This document shows positions 17,529 to 26,184 of a stretch of 64,000 bases of DNA, in pieces. Source of the stretch: Paenibacillus sp. FSL H7-0326 (lineage in GTDB: Bacteria > Bacillota > Bacilli > Paenibacillales > Paenibacillaceae); contig NZ_MPVN01000003.1 in the NCBI RefSeq assembly GCF_001955535.1, forward strand, positions 496,001 through 560,000, written 5' to 3'. The position numbers and the translations under genes were made by a program. Positions within the stretch are counted from its first letter, which is position 1; the number at the start of each line of letters is the position of its first letter. The notes below the pieces were generated by a model. That model did not search any database. It had not been told where the DNA came from and saw only the letters and a program-made list of their open reading frames with translations.

Positions 17529-18628
17529 CCTGTTTCCTCCTTGGCCCGCGTTCGGTGATGAGGTATGGTAATCGTCACTTTCGTGCGATTCTCAGCATCA
17601 GAATCCAGTTCCAGCGTTCCTCCTATTAAAGATAACCGTTCCTTCATGCCCAGCAGACCGGCACCCCATTTCCGCGTTTGGTTCTGACCCTTCGCTATGC
17701 CGATCCCATTGTCACAAGTGAGTAACAAATAGCGTTCCTTATCTTCCAGGAGCTGAATGGAACATTTTCCTGCCCCGCTATGTTTGACGACATTGGTTAT
17801 ACATTCCCGCAAGCACATGCCAAGAACATTCTGAACAATAGGCATCATTCTTTCCGCGTCCATCCGTATGTGCGTTTCTGCCTCAATGCCGGCAGTTTGA
17901 AGAATATGCACAGCACGATGAAACTCATCTCGGATATCGATGGATTGCATATCATTAACCATTTCCCGGACCTGCAGCAAGGCCGTTCTAGAGATCCGCT
18001 GGATATCACCGACTTCAATAATAGCCTCATCGGGACTAGATCGAATAAGTCTCTCCACCAGCTCGCTCTTTACAGTAATCATGGAGAACGTCTGGCCAAG
18101 CGTATCGTGCAAATCTCTTGCAATGCGTGCTCTCTCCGCATATTTCACATTTTCTGCGCTGGCATGATAAAGCTTCATCTGCATCTCGTAAGAGACTTGG
18201 TACAGTTTGGACACATAGGGAAGGACAATCAAAGCGATAGAGATGGGCAGCCATTCGAACCGAAGAGGTTCGCCGGACAGGTAAGCGGACAGGCAGACCG
18301 CGATTGTAAAGCAGCCTGCCATGAAACCGACCAGCCAGGAAATTCTGCGATACGAGACAAGCATCGACATGGCTAAGGAAGGGTAAAAGCCGAAGCTCAT
18401 ATGCCAAGGAGTATGAACAAGGATGAAGTAGGAAACGACAATAAGCTGAATGCAGATATTCATCTCACGGTGCTTCGTATATAGCAGGCTCCTCCAATAA
18501 CAGAAGGCAAGCAGCAAAAATAGGAATTTATCCAGCCATGCTTCTTGAAGCGGTGTGAAACCATATAAATAGACTGCCGGTATAATCAGAGGTACGAAGG
18601 CAAGCCATTTTCTTGAAATCGTATTCAT
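17525..18628 (-). CDS. DesK-like sensor histidine kinase
   Basis: 367 residues. The N-terminal ~140 residues hold five or so membrane helices without a large outer loop, as in DesK-type thermosensors. The HisKA_3 box ERARIARDLHDTLGQTFSM carries the phosphorylated His. The ATPase domain shows N-box ECITNVVKHSGAGKC, TCDNGIGI and GAGLLGMKERL. It would phosphorylate the overlapping response regulator. A small membrane protein gene precedes it in the same direction, so the three may form one operon. Confidence 0.92.
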   Translation of the reverse strand: MNTISRKWLAFVPLIIPAVYLYGFTPLQEAWLDKFLFLLLAFCYWRSLLYTKHREMNICIQLIVVSYFILVHTPWHMSFGFYPSLAMSMLVSYRRISWLVGFMAGCFTIAVCLSAYLSGEPLRFEWLPISIALIVLPYVSKLYQVSYEMQMKLYHASAENVKYAERARIARDLHDTLGQTFSMITVKSELVERLIRSSPDEAIIEVGDIQRISRTALLQVREMVNDMQSIDIRDEFHRAVHILQTAGIEAETHIRMDAERMMPIVQNVLGMCLRECITNVVKHSGAGKCSIQLLEDKERYLLLTCDNGIGIAKGQNQTRKWGAGLLGMKERLSLIGGTLELDSDAENRTKVTITIPHHRTRAKEETG

Positions 18629-18645
18629 AACACGTTCCTATCGTT

Positions 18646-19023
18646 TTAATTTGGAGAGCGCCGGTTAGTAAGCCAGGTTGGAATCCACGCAATCGACAGG
18701 GAGGCTGTTAGCGCATGAAGCGTGTTTGCAATCCCTGCAATATTGGGTTCAGATGGATAAGCCCAGTCATACAGCGATAGAAGTAGTGCCACCAGAACGG
18801 TGACTAGCCCATAGTAGAACCTTGGTTTAGAAGTCCTATCCTGGATCTTGTTATAAATAAAGGCGCCTATTACATTGACGACGATTGACGCAATCATGAT
18901 TGAGAAGGGATTCAGCTGTTCAAACCGAAGATCCAGCAGCGCACACAAGACATAATATAGAATAATACACATGATCCCGGAAAGGAATCCTACACTTATA
19001 CCAACCTTAAAGATTCTGTTCAT
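18646..19023 (-). CDS. Small four-helix membrane protein (DUF6069-like)
   Basis: 125 residues from the ATG at 19023, preceded by GTGGGTGA; a GTG at 19035 is an alternative. Four hydrophobic segments are seen, with short polar loops such as IYNKIQDRTSKPR. The sequence resembles DUF6069 proteins of unknown function. It is the first gene of a run with the DesK/DesR-like pair (17 bases to the kinase), which suggests it is an accessory or a target of this system. Confidence 0.65.
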   Translation of the reverse strand: MNRIFKVGISVGFLSGIMCIILYYVLCALLDLRFEQLNPFSIMIASIVVNVIGAFIYNKIQDRTSKPRFYYGLVTVLVALLLSLYDWAYPSEPNIAGIANTLHALTASLSIAWIPTWLTNRRSPN

Positions 19024-19183
19024 TTCGTCACCCACTTCATAAGGTTTTGATTACAACCTTAGTGTATCAGCGTCAAAAATCGGTTAGTAGTTATAAATAT
19101 CATTTTTTGAATCAGCCCTAGACAGCCAGCGGATTATACCCGAATATAATAACATATATAACTGACGCAAAGGAGAGATCGTT

Positions 19184-19639
19184 TTGGAGAAGAGTTCTAT
19201 CGACCGACTTGAAGGGTTTGTCCAAGCAATTCCCGCAATAATCGAACAATTGGGCTGTGAGCATATGAGGGTTCCACGGTCCGAAGGGAAATGGTCCAGA
19301 CTGCAAATCCTGGGTCATCTGTGCGATTCGGCCATTCATAATTTGATTCGATTCATTGACGCCCAGCATACATCGGGAAGATATACGGTAACTTCATATA
19401 ACCAAGATGCTTGGGTTTCGGCGCAACGATATGAAACGGCTTCGGTGGAGGAGGTCCTGGCGCTCTGGGAGAGTGTAAATCTCTCTATTCTTAGAGTCGT
19501 TTCCTCTATCCCTGAAGAATCGTTATCTTCAAGTCAGGTGCTGCTGCCGGATGGGGAGATCCGAACCTTGTTGTGGCTAGTGGATGATTATGTCGAGCAT
19601 ATGAATCATCATCTCCGGCAAATTCTCCATGTCGACTGA
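19184..19639 (+). CDS. DinB-family protein (putative metal-dependent enzyme)
   Basis: 151 residues forming the DinB/YfiT four-helix bundle. Likely metal ligands are the His in ILGHLCDSAIHNL and the C-terminal pair in YVEHMNHHLRQIL. Related proteins include bacillithiol-dependent transferases, but the substrate here is unknown. The start is the TTG at 19184 after AAAGGAGAG. Its upstream region is shared with the divergent DUF6069-type gene. Confidence 0.85.
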   Translation: MEKSSIDRLEGFVQAIPAIIEQLGCEHMRVPRSEGKWSRLQILGHLCDSAIHNLIRFIDAQHTSGRYTVTSYNQDAWVSAQRYETASVEEVLALWESVNLSILRVVSSIPEESLSSSQVLLPDGEIRTLLWLVDDYVEHMNHHLRQILHVD

Positions 19640-19702
19640 TTCTGAGATGATAAGGATTCAGGAAGTTTAATATAAAAAAACAACAAAGGAAGTGTGATCT
19701 TT

Positions 19703-20053
19703 ATGGATGTAAATCGTGGAACCTGTGTTCCGCATGGGGTGAATCAGAAAGAAACGGGGTTCGGTTATACGCTGTCCGTTATTGGTGGCAAGTATAAAAT
19801 GACCATTCTATATTGTCTGGCCGAACACAATGTTCTGCGCCCCAATGAAATGTTGCGTAAAATTAACGGCATTCCTTTCAAGACGTTAAGTATGATGCTA
19901 AAAGAGCTCGAAGCGGACGGCTTGATTCTCCGCAAAGATTATGCCCAAATTCCCCCGAAGGTTGAATATTCCTTATCGGAACTAGGGCAATCGATCATTC
20001 CAATTTTACATATGATGTGTGAGTGGGGAGAGAAAAACAGGAGGCTTGATTAA
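19703..20053 (+). CDS. HxlR-family transcriptional regulator, copy 2
   Basis: 116 residues from ATG 19703 (AAAGGAAG upstream). Winged helix: VIGGKYKMTILYCLAEHNVLRPNEMLRKINGIPFKTLSMMLKELEADGLILRKDYAQIPPKVEYSLSELG. It shares the RK.Y.QIPPKVEYSLS..G and M.(C)EWG blocks with copy 1. Near the N-terminus Cys (GTCVPHG) is placed as in redox-sensing HxlR proteins such as YodB, so thiol sensing of quinones or aldehydes is plausible. It is convergent with oxidoreductase copy 2. Confidence 0.9.
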   Translation: MDVNRGTCVPHGVNQKETGFGYTLSVIGGKYKMTILYCLAEHNVLRPNEMLRKINGIPFKTLSMMLKELEADGLILRKDYAQIPPKVEYSLSELGQSIIPILHMMCEWGEKNRRLD

Positions 20054-20074
20054 ACCTCCTGAAGAGTGTATGCC

Positions 20075-20632
20075 TTACAGAGTGTCTATAAAGCGAAGAT
20101 ATTCATGTGCTCTCACTTCCAATAGGTTGGTCGTCGGTCTATTGTCTTCGACTGTTGACGCTTCGTCGCCCTCCTTACCATAAACAGCAAAGAACGAGCG
20201 GTAGTCTGAATTGCAGTAGTGGAACGTTGTTTCAAATGGTGCTAGCAGTTGCTCTAACGAATATTTGTATTTCCCGTCAGAACTATATTCCTCTCGTCTT
20301 ATCCCGGTTGACACGGCTAGAGCGACTTTTCGATGTTTCATTTGGTTACCGCTGCTTGAACCATAGCCCCAGCCGTAAGTCAATACATCATCAAGCCATT
20401 TTTTCAACAGTGGCGGGCAATTGAACCAGAAGATCGGGAACTGAAATACTAGATTTGCATGCGATTCTACCAATCTCTGTTCGCTCCTTACATCAATGTT
20501 ACCGTCGGGGTATGTCTTGTACAAATCATGGACGGTATACTTCTCCGGAAACTTATTTAATTCTTCTACCAGCCGTTTATTAATCGTTGACGTTTCTAAG
20601 TTTGGGTGCGTTACAATCACCAGGGTTTTCAT
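20075..20632 (-). CDS. NAD(P)H-dependent quinone/flavin oxidoreductase (MdaB/KefF-like), copy 2
   Basis: 185 residues, clearly paralogous to the gene at 10979-11515: VTHPNLETSTINKRL, FQFPIFWFNCPPLLKKWLDDVLTYGWGYG and STG match the FMN-pocket blocks. It probably reduces quinones or similar electrophiles with NAD(P)H. The neighbouring HxlR gene is convergent, and only 21 bases separate the stops. An AAGGAGGGG site precedes the ATG, and an operator-like repeat with a TATAAT -10 box lies 48-76 bases upstream. Confidence 0.9.
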   Translation of the reverse strand: MKTLVIVTHPNLETSTINKRLVEELNKFPEKYTVHDLYKTYPDGNIDVRSEQRLVESHANLVFQFPIFWFNCPPLLKKWLDDVLTYGWGYGSSSGNQMKHRKVALAVSTGIRREEYSSDGKYKYSLEQLLAPFETTFHYCNSDYRSFFAVYGKEGDEASTVEDNRPTTNLLEVRAHEYLRFIDTL

Positions 20633-20679
20633 GTGACCCCTCCTTTATTCATGAGTATAATGGCGATTGCCTCAAATTA

Positions 20680-20708
20680 TAAGTACGCACATTTTTTTCA
20701 GGTACTTA
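20680..20708 (-). promoter_or_regulatory. Operator and promoter of oxidoreductase copy 2
   Basis: TAAGTAC (20680-20686) and GTACTTA (20702-20708) form a perfect 7-bp inverted repeat with a 15-base spacer. On the minus strand the distal half-site merges with TATAAT, so a bound regulator would block the promoter. The internal AAGTACGC...TTTTTTCA...TACT pattern matches the element at 11592-11617. Confidence 0.6.
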
Positions 20709-20823
20709 CCAAAAGGTAACCGGCGGCTTTACAATAACTGATAAAAATAGGAGGACTCCGGCCAGAGTTCAGCTTATTATGCTCAACAGCGTTAAGGAGC
20801 AGAAGAACTTTGCGCCGCAAATA

Positions 20824-20850
20824 AGTCGCGGATATCGCGGCTTTTTTGTT
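20824..20850 (+). terminator. Terminator hairpin without an upstream gene
   Basis: AGTCGCG / CGCGGCT followed by TTTTTT on the plus strand. The 365-base gap (20633-20997) holds no plus-strand gene before it, only the copy 2 operator and the promoter region of the ABC genes. It may protect the ABC operon from read-through or be a relic. Confidence 0.55.
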
Positions 20851-20997
20851 GTGTTTAATAAAACCGAATTACTGATTTATAAGCAGATATGACAATTGTC
20901 ATGTCAATTCATTCCTCTGTTCACTGTGAGCACGTTCTTTACAAGAGTAAGATGATTTCAGATACAAATAAGAACAGAACAGTGAGGAGTAAGAGGG

Positions 20998-21930
20998 ATG
21001 ATCATAGAAGTAAAAAATCTGATTAAGCGTTATAACGATTTTTTGGCACTGGACCATATCAGTTTTTCGATAAGGGAAGGGGAAATCTTTGGTTTGCTGG
21101 GTCCCAATGGAGCAGGCAAATCGACGACGATCAGCATCCTTTCAGGATTGACAGGATTTGACGGCGGAGAGGTTCTATTTCTGGGGAAAAAAATCGGCAG
21201 AAATGAGATGGAGGCCAAACGTGAGCTGGGGATTGTCCCCCAGGATATTGCCTTGTTTGAGGATTTGACCGCACAGGAGAATTTGGACTATTTCGGACGC
21301 TTATATGGACTGAAGGGTAAACTTCTTAAGGAGCGGATCAATGAGGCGCTGGCATTCACAGGCCTTACGGAACGGAGAAAAGACCGGCCAAAGGGTTTCT
21401 CGGGCGGGATGAAAAGAAGGCTCAATATCGCCTGCGCGATCCTGCACCACCCCAAATTAATCATTATGGATGAGCCAACGGTAGGCATTGATCCCCAATC
21501 AAGGAATCACATCATGGAATCGATCAAAGAACTGAACCGTATGGGTTCGACGATCATATACACCTCGCATTATATGGAAGAGGTCGAAGAGATTTGTACG
21601 AAAATTGCTGTTGTAGACCGTGGACGGGTCATTGCTCAAGGTACAAAGGAAGAACTGAAATCACTTGTATCATCGGAAGAAAAGATCACGATCGAGTTGT
21701 CTTCCGTTAATTTCACCATGGTAGAGGGCATCAAAAAAATCGAGAGCATCAGCGAATGCGTTGTAAACGGAAACCGCTTAGATGTAGTAGGCAGGAAAGG
21801 TGAAAATAATGTTAACCGCATCATACAGGTCATCTCCGAGTCGGAAGCCGATATTTTGTCCTTAAATGTTGAAAAACCAAGCCTGGAGGCCGTTTTCTTG
21901 ACGCTGACCGGCAGGTCGCTCCGAGATTAA
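20998..21930 (+). CDS. ABC exporter ATP-binding protein (LnrL-like)
   Basis: 310 residues with Walker A GPNGAGKST, signature FSGGMKRR, Walker B LIIMDEPTVGID and switch His in YTSHYMEEVE. The C-terminal ~80-residue extension is as in drug exporters such as LnrL/BcrA. It powers the two following permeases. With the two-component genes after them, the five-gene content matches B. subtilis lnrJKLMN (linearmycin resistance), though the gene order differs. The ATG at 20998 follows GAGGAGTAAGAGGG. Confidence 0.92.
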   Translation: MIIEVKNLIKRYNDFLALDHISFSIREGEIFGLLGPNGAGKSTTISILSGLTGFDGGEVLFLGKKIGRNEMEAKRELGIVPQDIALFEDLTAQENLDYFGRLYGLKGKLLKERINEALAFTGLTERRKDRPKGFSGGMKRRLNIACAILHHPKLIIMDEPTVGIDPQSRNHIMESIKELNRMGSTIIYTSHYMEEVEEICTKIAVVDRGRVIAQGTKEELKSLVSSEEKITIELSSVNFTMVEGIKKIESISECVVNGNRLDVVGRKGENNVNRIIQVISESEADILSLNVEKPSLEAVFLTLTGRSLRD

Positions 21931-21950
21931 TCAAGAGAGGAGGGAACGGA

Positions 21951-23066
21951 ATGAAAGTTTGGACAATTGCTTATTATACCGCTTTGCGTCATGTGCGTGA
22001 TGTTAAAGCGATGGCTGCCTTTCTGCTGCTGCCGCTGATCATGATGCTGCTGCTCGGCACGATGCAAAGCAGCAAATTTACGCCAACCAAGGTAGAGCCC
22101 GTGAATGTGGGGTTCCTGAACAAAGACGAGGGTAGAGTAGGTGTCGAACTCGAAAAGTATCTGCTTTCTCAGAAGGTCCAGGGACTGGTTCAACTGATTC
22201 CCGTTTCGGATATTGCCGAAGGAAACGAATTTATGAATACGGGTAAAATCAACAGCTTGATCCATGTGCCGACTCATCTGTCCCATCAGCTCTTGGATGG
22301 AGATGAGGTACAGGTGGAATTTTACGGTAAAGAGGATCACCCCTTCATTCAGCCTATCGTTGAAAGCTTTATCCGAACGCAAAATTTACGAGTAGTCGCA
22401 GATCATGCAGGGAATCCGGCCGCAGGGACAGAGAGCGAATCGAGCATTCGTGAGGTGAAGCTGGAAACGGAAGGGAAAATACCGACAGGCGTAGATTATT
22501 ATGCTGTTACGACCATGTTCCAATTCCTGCTGCTTGGCGCATTGTTTGGCGTGTTTGCCGTAACGAAGGATATCGGCAATCATACTTACTCGAGATTTTT
22601 AGCCGCCCCTGTATATGGCAGTCGGATAACGTTAGGCAAGCTGTTGGGTAGTTTGATCACGCTGTACGGGATTTCAATGTTTCTATTTCTAGTATCCAAA
22701 TATGTCTTCCGTGCGAATTGGGATACAAGTTTATGGATGATTATGCTGGTTCTGCTCTTGTTCGCAGCCATTTCGGTCTCGTTGGGGATGATCATGGCGT
22801 ATTTAACCAAAAGCACGTTGATTTCTTCGCTCTCGCTCTTTATACTTTCGTTCGTATTTACGCTGATCTCCGGCGGCATTACGCCGATTGATGGAGCCGT
22901 ATTTGATACGCTGAGCCGATTTGCGCCTAATTCATATGGTCAAAAAATACTGTTTGGCAGCATATATGATGGAACCTTCATGTCATCAGCCATGCTCGGG
23001 TTGGCCTTGTACACGGGGATAACGATCATACTGGCCATGGTTTCTGGAAGGAGGAGAGTAGCTTGA
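21951..23066 (+). CDS. ABC-2 type permease (LnrM-like)
   Basis: 371 residues. One N-terminal membrane helix, a large external domain (about residues 45-180), then five helices, the ABC-2 type 3 layout. GAVFDTLSRFAPNSYGQ near the end is typical of LnrM/YhgE-like exporters. GGAGGGAACGG precedes the start. Its stop overlaps the next permease by 4 bases. It likely forms a heterodimer with that permease. Confidence 0.9.
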   Translation: MKVWTIAYYTALRHVRDVKAMAAFLLLPLIMMLLLGTMQSSKFTPTKVEPVNVGFLNKDEGRVGVELEKYLLSQKVQGLVQLIPVSDIAEGNEFMNTGKINSLIHVPTHLSHQLLDGDEVQVEFYGKEDHPFIQPIVESFIRTQNLRVVADHAGNPAAGTESESSIREVKLETEGKIPTGVDYYAVTTMFQFLLLGALFGVFAVTKDIGNHTYSRFLAAPVYGSRITLGKLLGSLITLYGISMFLFLVSKYVFRANWDTSLWMIMLVLLLFAAISVSLGMIMAYLTKSTLISSLSLFILSFVFTLISGGITPIDGAVFDTLSRFAPNSYGQKILFGSIYDGTFMSSAMLGLALYTGITIILAMVSGRRRVA

Positions 23067-24160
23067 GCATCTTCAAACATACGATAAAACGAATCTTCCG
23101 GAATAAGATTCAGCTGATCTTCATTATTCTATTTCCGCTTGCTTACATGTCGCTTGGGTTAATAGACGATCAGCGGCCGCTCAAAGCGGCAATCATCGAT
23201 CATGATCAAACGGAATTAACAGAGCACCTTATTCAAGGCTTGGAGACAATGGCCGTGATGAAAGCCGTGAAGGAGGAGGATATCGAACGTGAACTAAAAG
23301 ATTTGAAGGTTGATTACGTTCTTGTGATCGATCATGGGTTTACAGAGCGTCTCATCCAAGGGGAGAACGGCGGGCTAAGTGAGTACTCCGTTAAGGAGTC
23401 GAATCTGTCGCAGCCGCTAAGCATCTATTTGAGACAGTGGGCAGATCAAGTTGGGATGATCGCTGCTGTCGCCGGACATCAATCCGATGCCTTCTATACT
23501 TCTTACAAGCAATATGAGGAGCATACTCCTCTCAAGCTGGATAATCGTCCTATTGAAAATCAGCAAGAGGACAAGTCGCGCAAGGTACTCGGTTTTCTTG
23601 TCATCCCTATGCTGTATACGTCATTAATTGCAGGCCTGCAGATTATATCCAACCGAAATAATCATACGCTGTACCGGACACTAGCCGCGCCAGTCCGCAT
23701 TCGCAGCTATATGCTCCAAATGATCGGCAGCTTTTTATTTGTGGCCGTCATTCAACTCACCTTTGCCATGCTTGTGTTGAAATGGGGCTATCAGGTTCCG
23801 ATGAATGATTCAGAATGGGGGATATATGCACTCCTGATCTTGTTTTCGGTGGCTGCTGTCTCTTTCGGAGTGGCCGTCAGTTCCATCTCGAAATCAATCC
23901 TTCAAGCCTGTCTGATTGGCATTTGCCTTATTGAACCAATATCCATGCTTGGCGGGGCATACGGCCCGCTGGACTGGGCTCCAGATGTTGTCAGAACTAT
24001 AAGCCAATTTACCCCGGTGTATTGGGTAATGGACGGTATTGATCAGCTTCTGCGCGGCCAGTCCCTTCTTGGACTTGGTAAAGAGGCGGTCATGATCATT
24101 CTGTTCGCGATTATCTTCTTCCTATTCGGGACTATAAGGAAAACAGATATCGCCAAATAG
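23063..24160 (+). CDS. ABC-2 type permease (LnrN-like)
   Basis: 365 residues with the same layout as the preceding permease: N-terminal helix, external domain, five C-terminal helices. LGGAYGPLDWAPDVVRTISQFTPVYWVMDG is the conserved end block. The start is TTG at 23063 (4-base overlap; GGAGGAGAG upstream). It works with the ATPase and partner permease, probably exporting a lipophilic antibiotic from the membrane; the substrate is inferred only from the Lnr-like gene set. Confidence 0.88.
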   Translation: MSIFKHTIKRIFRNKIQLIFIILFPLAYMSLGLIDDQRPLKAAIIDHDQTELTEHLIQGLETMAVMKAVKEEDIERELKDLKVDYVLVIDHGFTERLIQGENGGLSEYSVKESNLSQPLSIYLRQWADQVGMIAAVAGHQSDAFYTSYKQYEEHTPLKLDNRPIENQQEDKSRKVLGFLVIPMLYTSLIAGLQIISNRNNHTLYRTLAAPVRIRSYMLQMIGSFLFVAVIQLTFAMLVLKWGYQVPMNDSEWGIYALLILFSVAAVSFGVAVSSISKSILQACLIGICLIEPISMLGGAYGPLDWAPDVVRTISQFTPVYWVMDGIDQLLRGQSLLGLGKEAVMIILFAIIFFLFGTIRKTDIAK

Positions 24161-24205
24161 GATCATTTGATATACTGTGTCCAAAAGCGCATGGAAAGGT
24201 CTGAC

Positions 24206-25306
24206 ATGAACTATATTGTAAAAACCGTTTTTTTCGGATTTCTAATCATCGAGTTGATCTTGGGAGGAAATATTCCCTATGAACAGCTCGTGATGGTTAT
24301 GATTGCAATTGTTCTTCAGCTCGTAAAGGAACGATATTACGATTCCATTTGGTTAACCATCGCAATGCTGCTGCTTACTTGTGCAGGCGTTGCGATGGAC
24401 TTTCATTTCTCAATATGGTTTGCGATCGTTTTCTACGATTTTATGTTAAAAAAAGGATGGGGCGGGCCGTTGGCCACACTAATATGTGTCGTCATTTTTC
24501 TAGCCTATGCACCGCAATTTTATTGGCTGGTTGCATTCATCTCCCTATCCGGTATGCTGGCTTATCAGATCCGGAGGAAAAGGGAAGAGGCAAGTCATTT
24601 TACTCTAACACTTGATAATGAGCGGAGATTACGTTACGAATTGGAGCAGGCAAAGGCCCAGCTGCTGCATGCTTCTAAAGAAATTGCCGGAATCACCGAG
24701 GTGAAAGAGCGCAACCGGATCGCACGCGAAATCCATGACAGCGTTGGCCATAATCTGGCGGGGATTTTTATTCAACTGCAGGCAGCCCAAAAAATTCATG
24801 CCAAAGATGAGAACAAGGCGATGAGCATTGTCAAAGCATCCATCGATGGTCTGGCTAATACGATTGAAGTGCTCAGAGATACTGTACATAATATCAAGCC
24901 TCGGGAAAGCCTCGGAGCAGATTACTTTCAGGAAATTATTAAAAACTATCAATTTTGTCCCGTCGATCTGCAATTGAGCGGGGACTTCAATAGTGTACCG
25001 TCTGCACACTTTGAGCTTCTAAGTGCCACGATCAAGGAAGCATTGACCAATACAGCACGATATTCCCAAGCGACGAAGGTAGAAATAAAAATTGATGTAA
25101 ATATGAACTATACCCGATTGTACGTTAAGGATAACGGAATCGGCAGTGTAAACATTAAGGAAGGGTTAGGACTAAGCGGGATGAAGGAACGTACCCGTAA
25201 TTTGGGCGGAAGCTTCAGTTATCACTCGCTAGACGGATTTATGATCGTATGTGTTATTCCAAGGCAGAGGGGCGGGGAAATGCTTGAAGGTGCTTATCGT
25301 GGATGA
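24206..25306 (+). CDS. Sensor histidine kinase (LnrJ-like)
   Basis: About 366 residues from ATG 24206, six bases after GGAAAGG; starts at 24167 (TTG) and 24191 are less well supported. Four or five N-terminal helices without a large outer domain, then a coiled segment, then the HisKA_3 box ERNRIAREIHDSVGHNLAG with the phosphorylated His, and the ATPase domain (KEALTNTARYSQ, VKDNGIGS, GLGLSGMKERT). It probably senses a membrane-active drug and controls the exporter genes before it. The 3' end overlaps the regulator start by 23 bases. Confidence 0.88.
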   Translation: MNYIVKTVFFGFLIIELILGGNIPYEQLVMVMIAIVLQLVKERYYDSIWLTIAMLLLTCAGVAMDFHFSIWFAIVFYDFMLKKGWGGPLATLICVVIFLAYAPQFYWLVAFISLSGMLAYQIRRKREEASHFTLTLDNERRLRYELEQAKAQLLHASKEIAGITEVKERNRIAREIHDSVGHNLAGIFIQLQAAQKIHAKDENKAMSIVKASIDGLANTIEVLRDTVHNIKPRESLGADYFQEIIKNYQFCPVDLQLSGDFNSVPSAHFELLSATIKEALTNTARYSQATKVEIKIDVNMNYTRLYVKDNGIGSVNIKEGLGLSGMKERTRNLGGSFSYHSLDGFMIVCVIPRQRGGEMLEGAYRG

Positions 25307-25904
25307 CGATGCATTAATTCGGGATGGACTCAAAATTTTGATTGAAATGGAAGACGATTTCGAAGTAATCGGTACAGCGGCCAACGGGCAGGAAGCTTTT
25401 GAGATGTGTCAGCTGAACAGGCCGGATTTGGTGTTGATGGATATACGCATGCCTGTTATGGACGGCGTTCAGGGAACTCAACTGATCAAACGTCATTTTC
25501 AGAATATGAAGGTTGTTCTTTTGACGACGTTTAAAGATGACGAATACATTAAAGAAGCTGTGAAATCCGGAGCGGAAGGGTACATATTGAAGAATCAGTC
25601 CTCTGACAGCATAATTGAAAGCCTTCGTGCAGTAGGAAAAGGAAACACCGTATTTGAGAAAGAAGTTGCCCAAGCCTTATCCGGCTTACTGAAAGAAGTT
25701 AAGAAGCCTGTATCAACGGTAGGCTTGAATCCACGTGAACTGGAAGTGCTGGAGTTAATTTCCAATGGACACTCCAATAAGGAGATTGCTGAGCTCTTAT
25801 TCCTAAGTGAAGGAACCGTGCGAAATTATGTAACCACTCTGCTTGAAAAACTTCAGTTTCGCGACCGCACACAGCTGGCTATATTTTATCTTAAGCATCA
25901 TTAG
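25284..25904 (+). CDS. LuxR-type response regulator (LnrK-like)
   Basis: 206 residues from TTG 25284 (LKVLIVDDD), preceded by GGCGGGGAAA; the longer frame from 25251 lies inside the kinase gene. Receiver with acidic triad VDDD, phospho-Asp in PDLVLMDIRMPVMD, Lys in ILKNQSS, then a LuxR helix-turn-helix (LNPRELEVLELISNGHSNKEIAELLFLSEGTVRNYVTTL). Cognate to the kinase just upstream and likely activator of the exporter operon at 21 kb. Confidence 0.92.
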   Translation: MKVLIVDDDALIRDGLKILIEMEDDFEVIGTAANGQEAFEMCQLNRPDLVLMDIRMPVMDGVQGTQLIKRHFQNMKVVLLTTFKDDEYIKEAVKSGAEGYILKNQSSDSIIESLRAVGKGNTVFEKEVAQALSGLLKEVKKPVSTVGLNPRELEVLELISNGHSNKEIAELLFLSEGTVRNYVTTLLEKLQFRDRTQLAIFYLKHH

Positions 25905-25914
25905 ACTTAGACAT

Positions 25915-26184
25915 ATGGCGAATCTAGAAAAAGGGACTTTCCTTTACTTTGTCGGTGGATTAACCAAATCAACGAATAGAAGTGTAAGTGACGATATCGT
26001 TAAACAAATTCTTCCTTCTGGCGAATATGTAGTATGTAGAATTGAAGCAGAGTCCTTCGAAGAGCTTGTTACCACCGCATTGAATCAGGCAAATAAATAT
26101 TTGTTTGAAACATGGCTGAAGAACCATGAAATCGAATACATCCGTTCTCTGCCGAAAAATATGACAAGGAAAATCCAGAAATGA
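25915..26184 (+). pseudogene. Fragment of a GyrI-like effector-binding domain
   Basis: The ~89 residues from 25915 match the C-terminal part of the effector-binding domain found in AraC/SoxS-type and MerR-type regulators: GTFLYFVGGLTKST..., LPSGEYVVCRIEAESFEELVTTALNQANKYLFETWLKNHEIEY. The first half of the domain and any DNA-binding part are missing, since the response regulator gene ends 11 bases upstream. Single-domain GyrI-like proteins exist but are longer. I regard it as a truncated relic, possibly still translated. Confidence 0.6.

Noticed and set aside
17780..18376. 198-residue plus-strand open frame
   Set aside because: It lies antisense to the DesK-like kinase, which has complete domain motifs. 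The antisense frame has no recognisable protein features.
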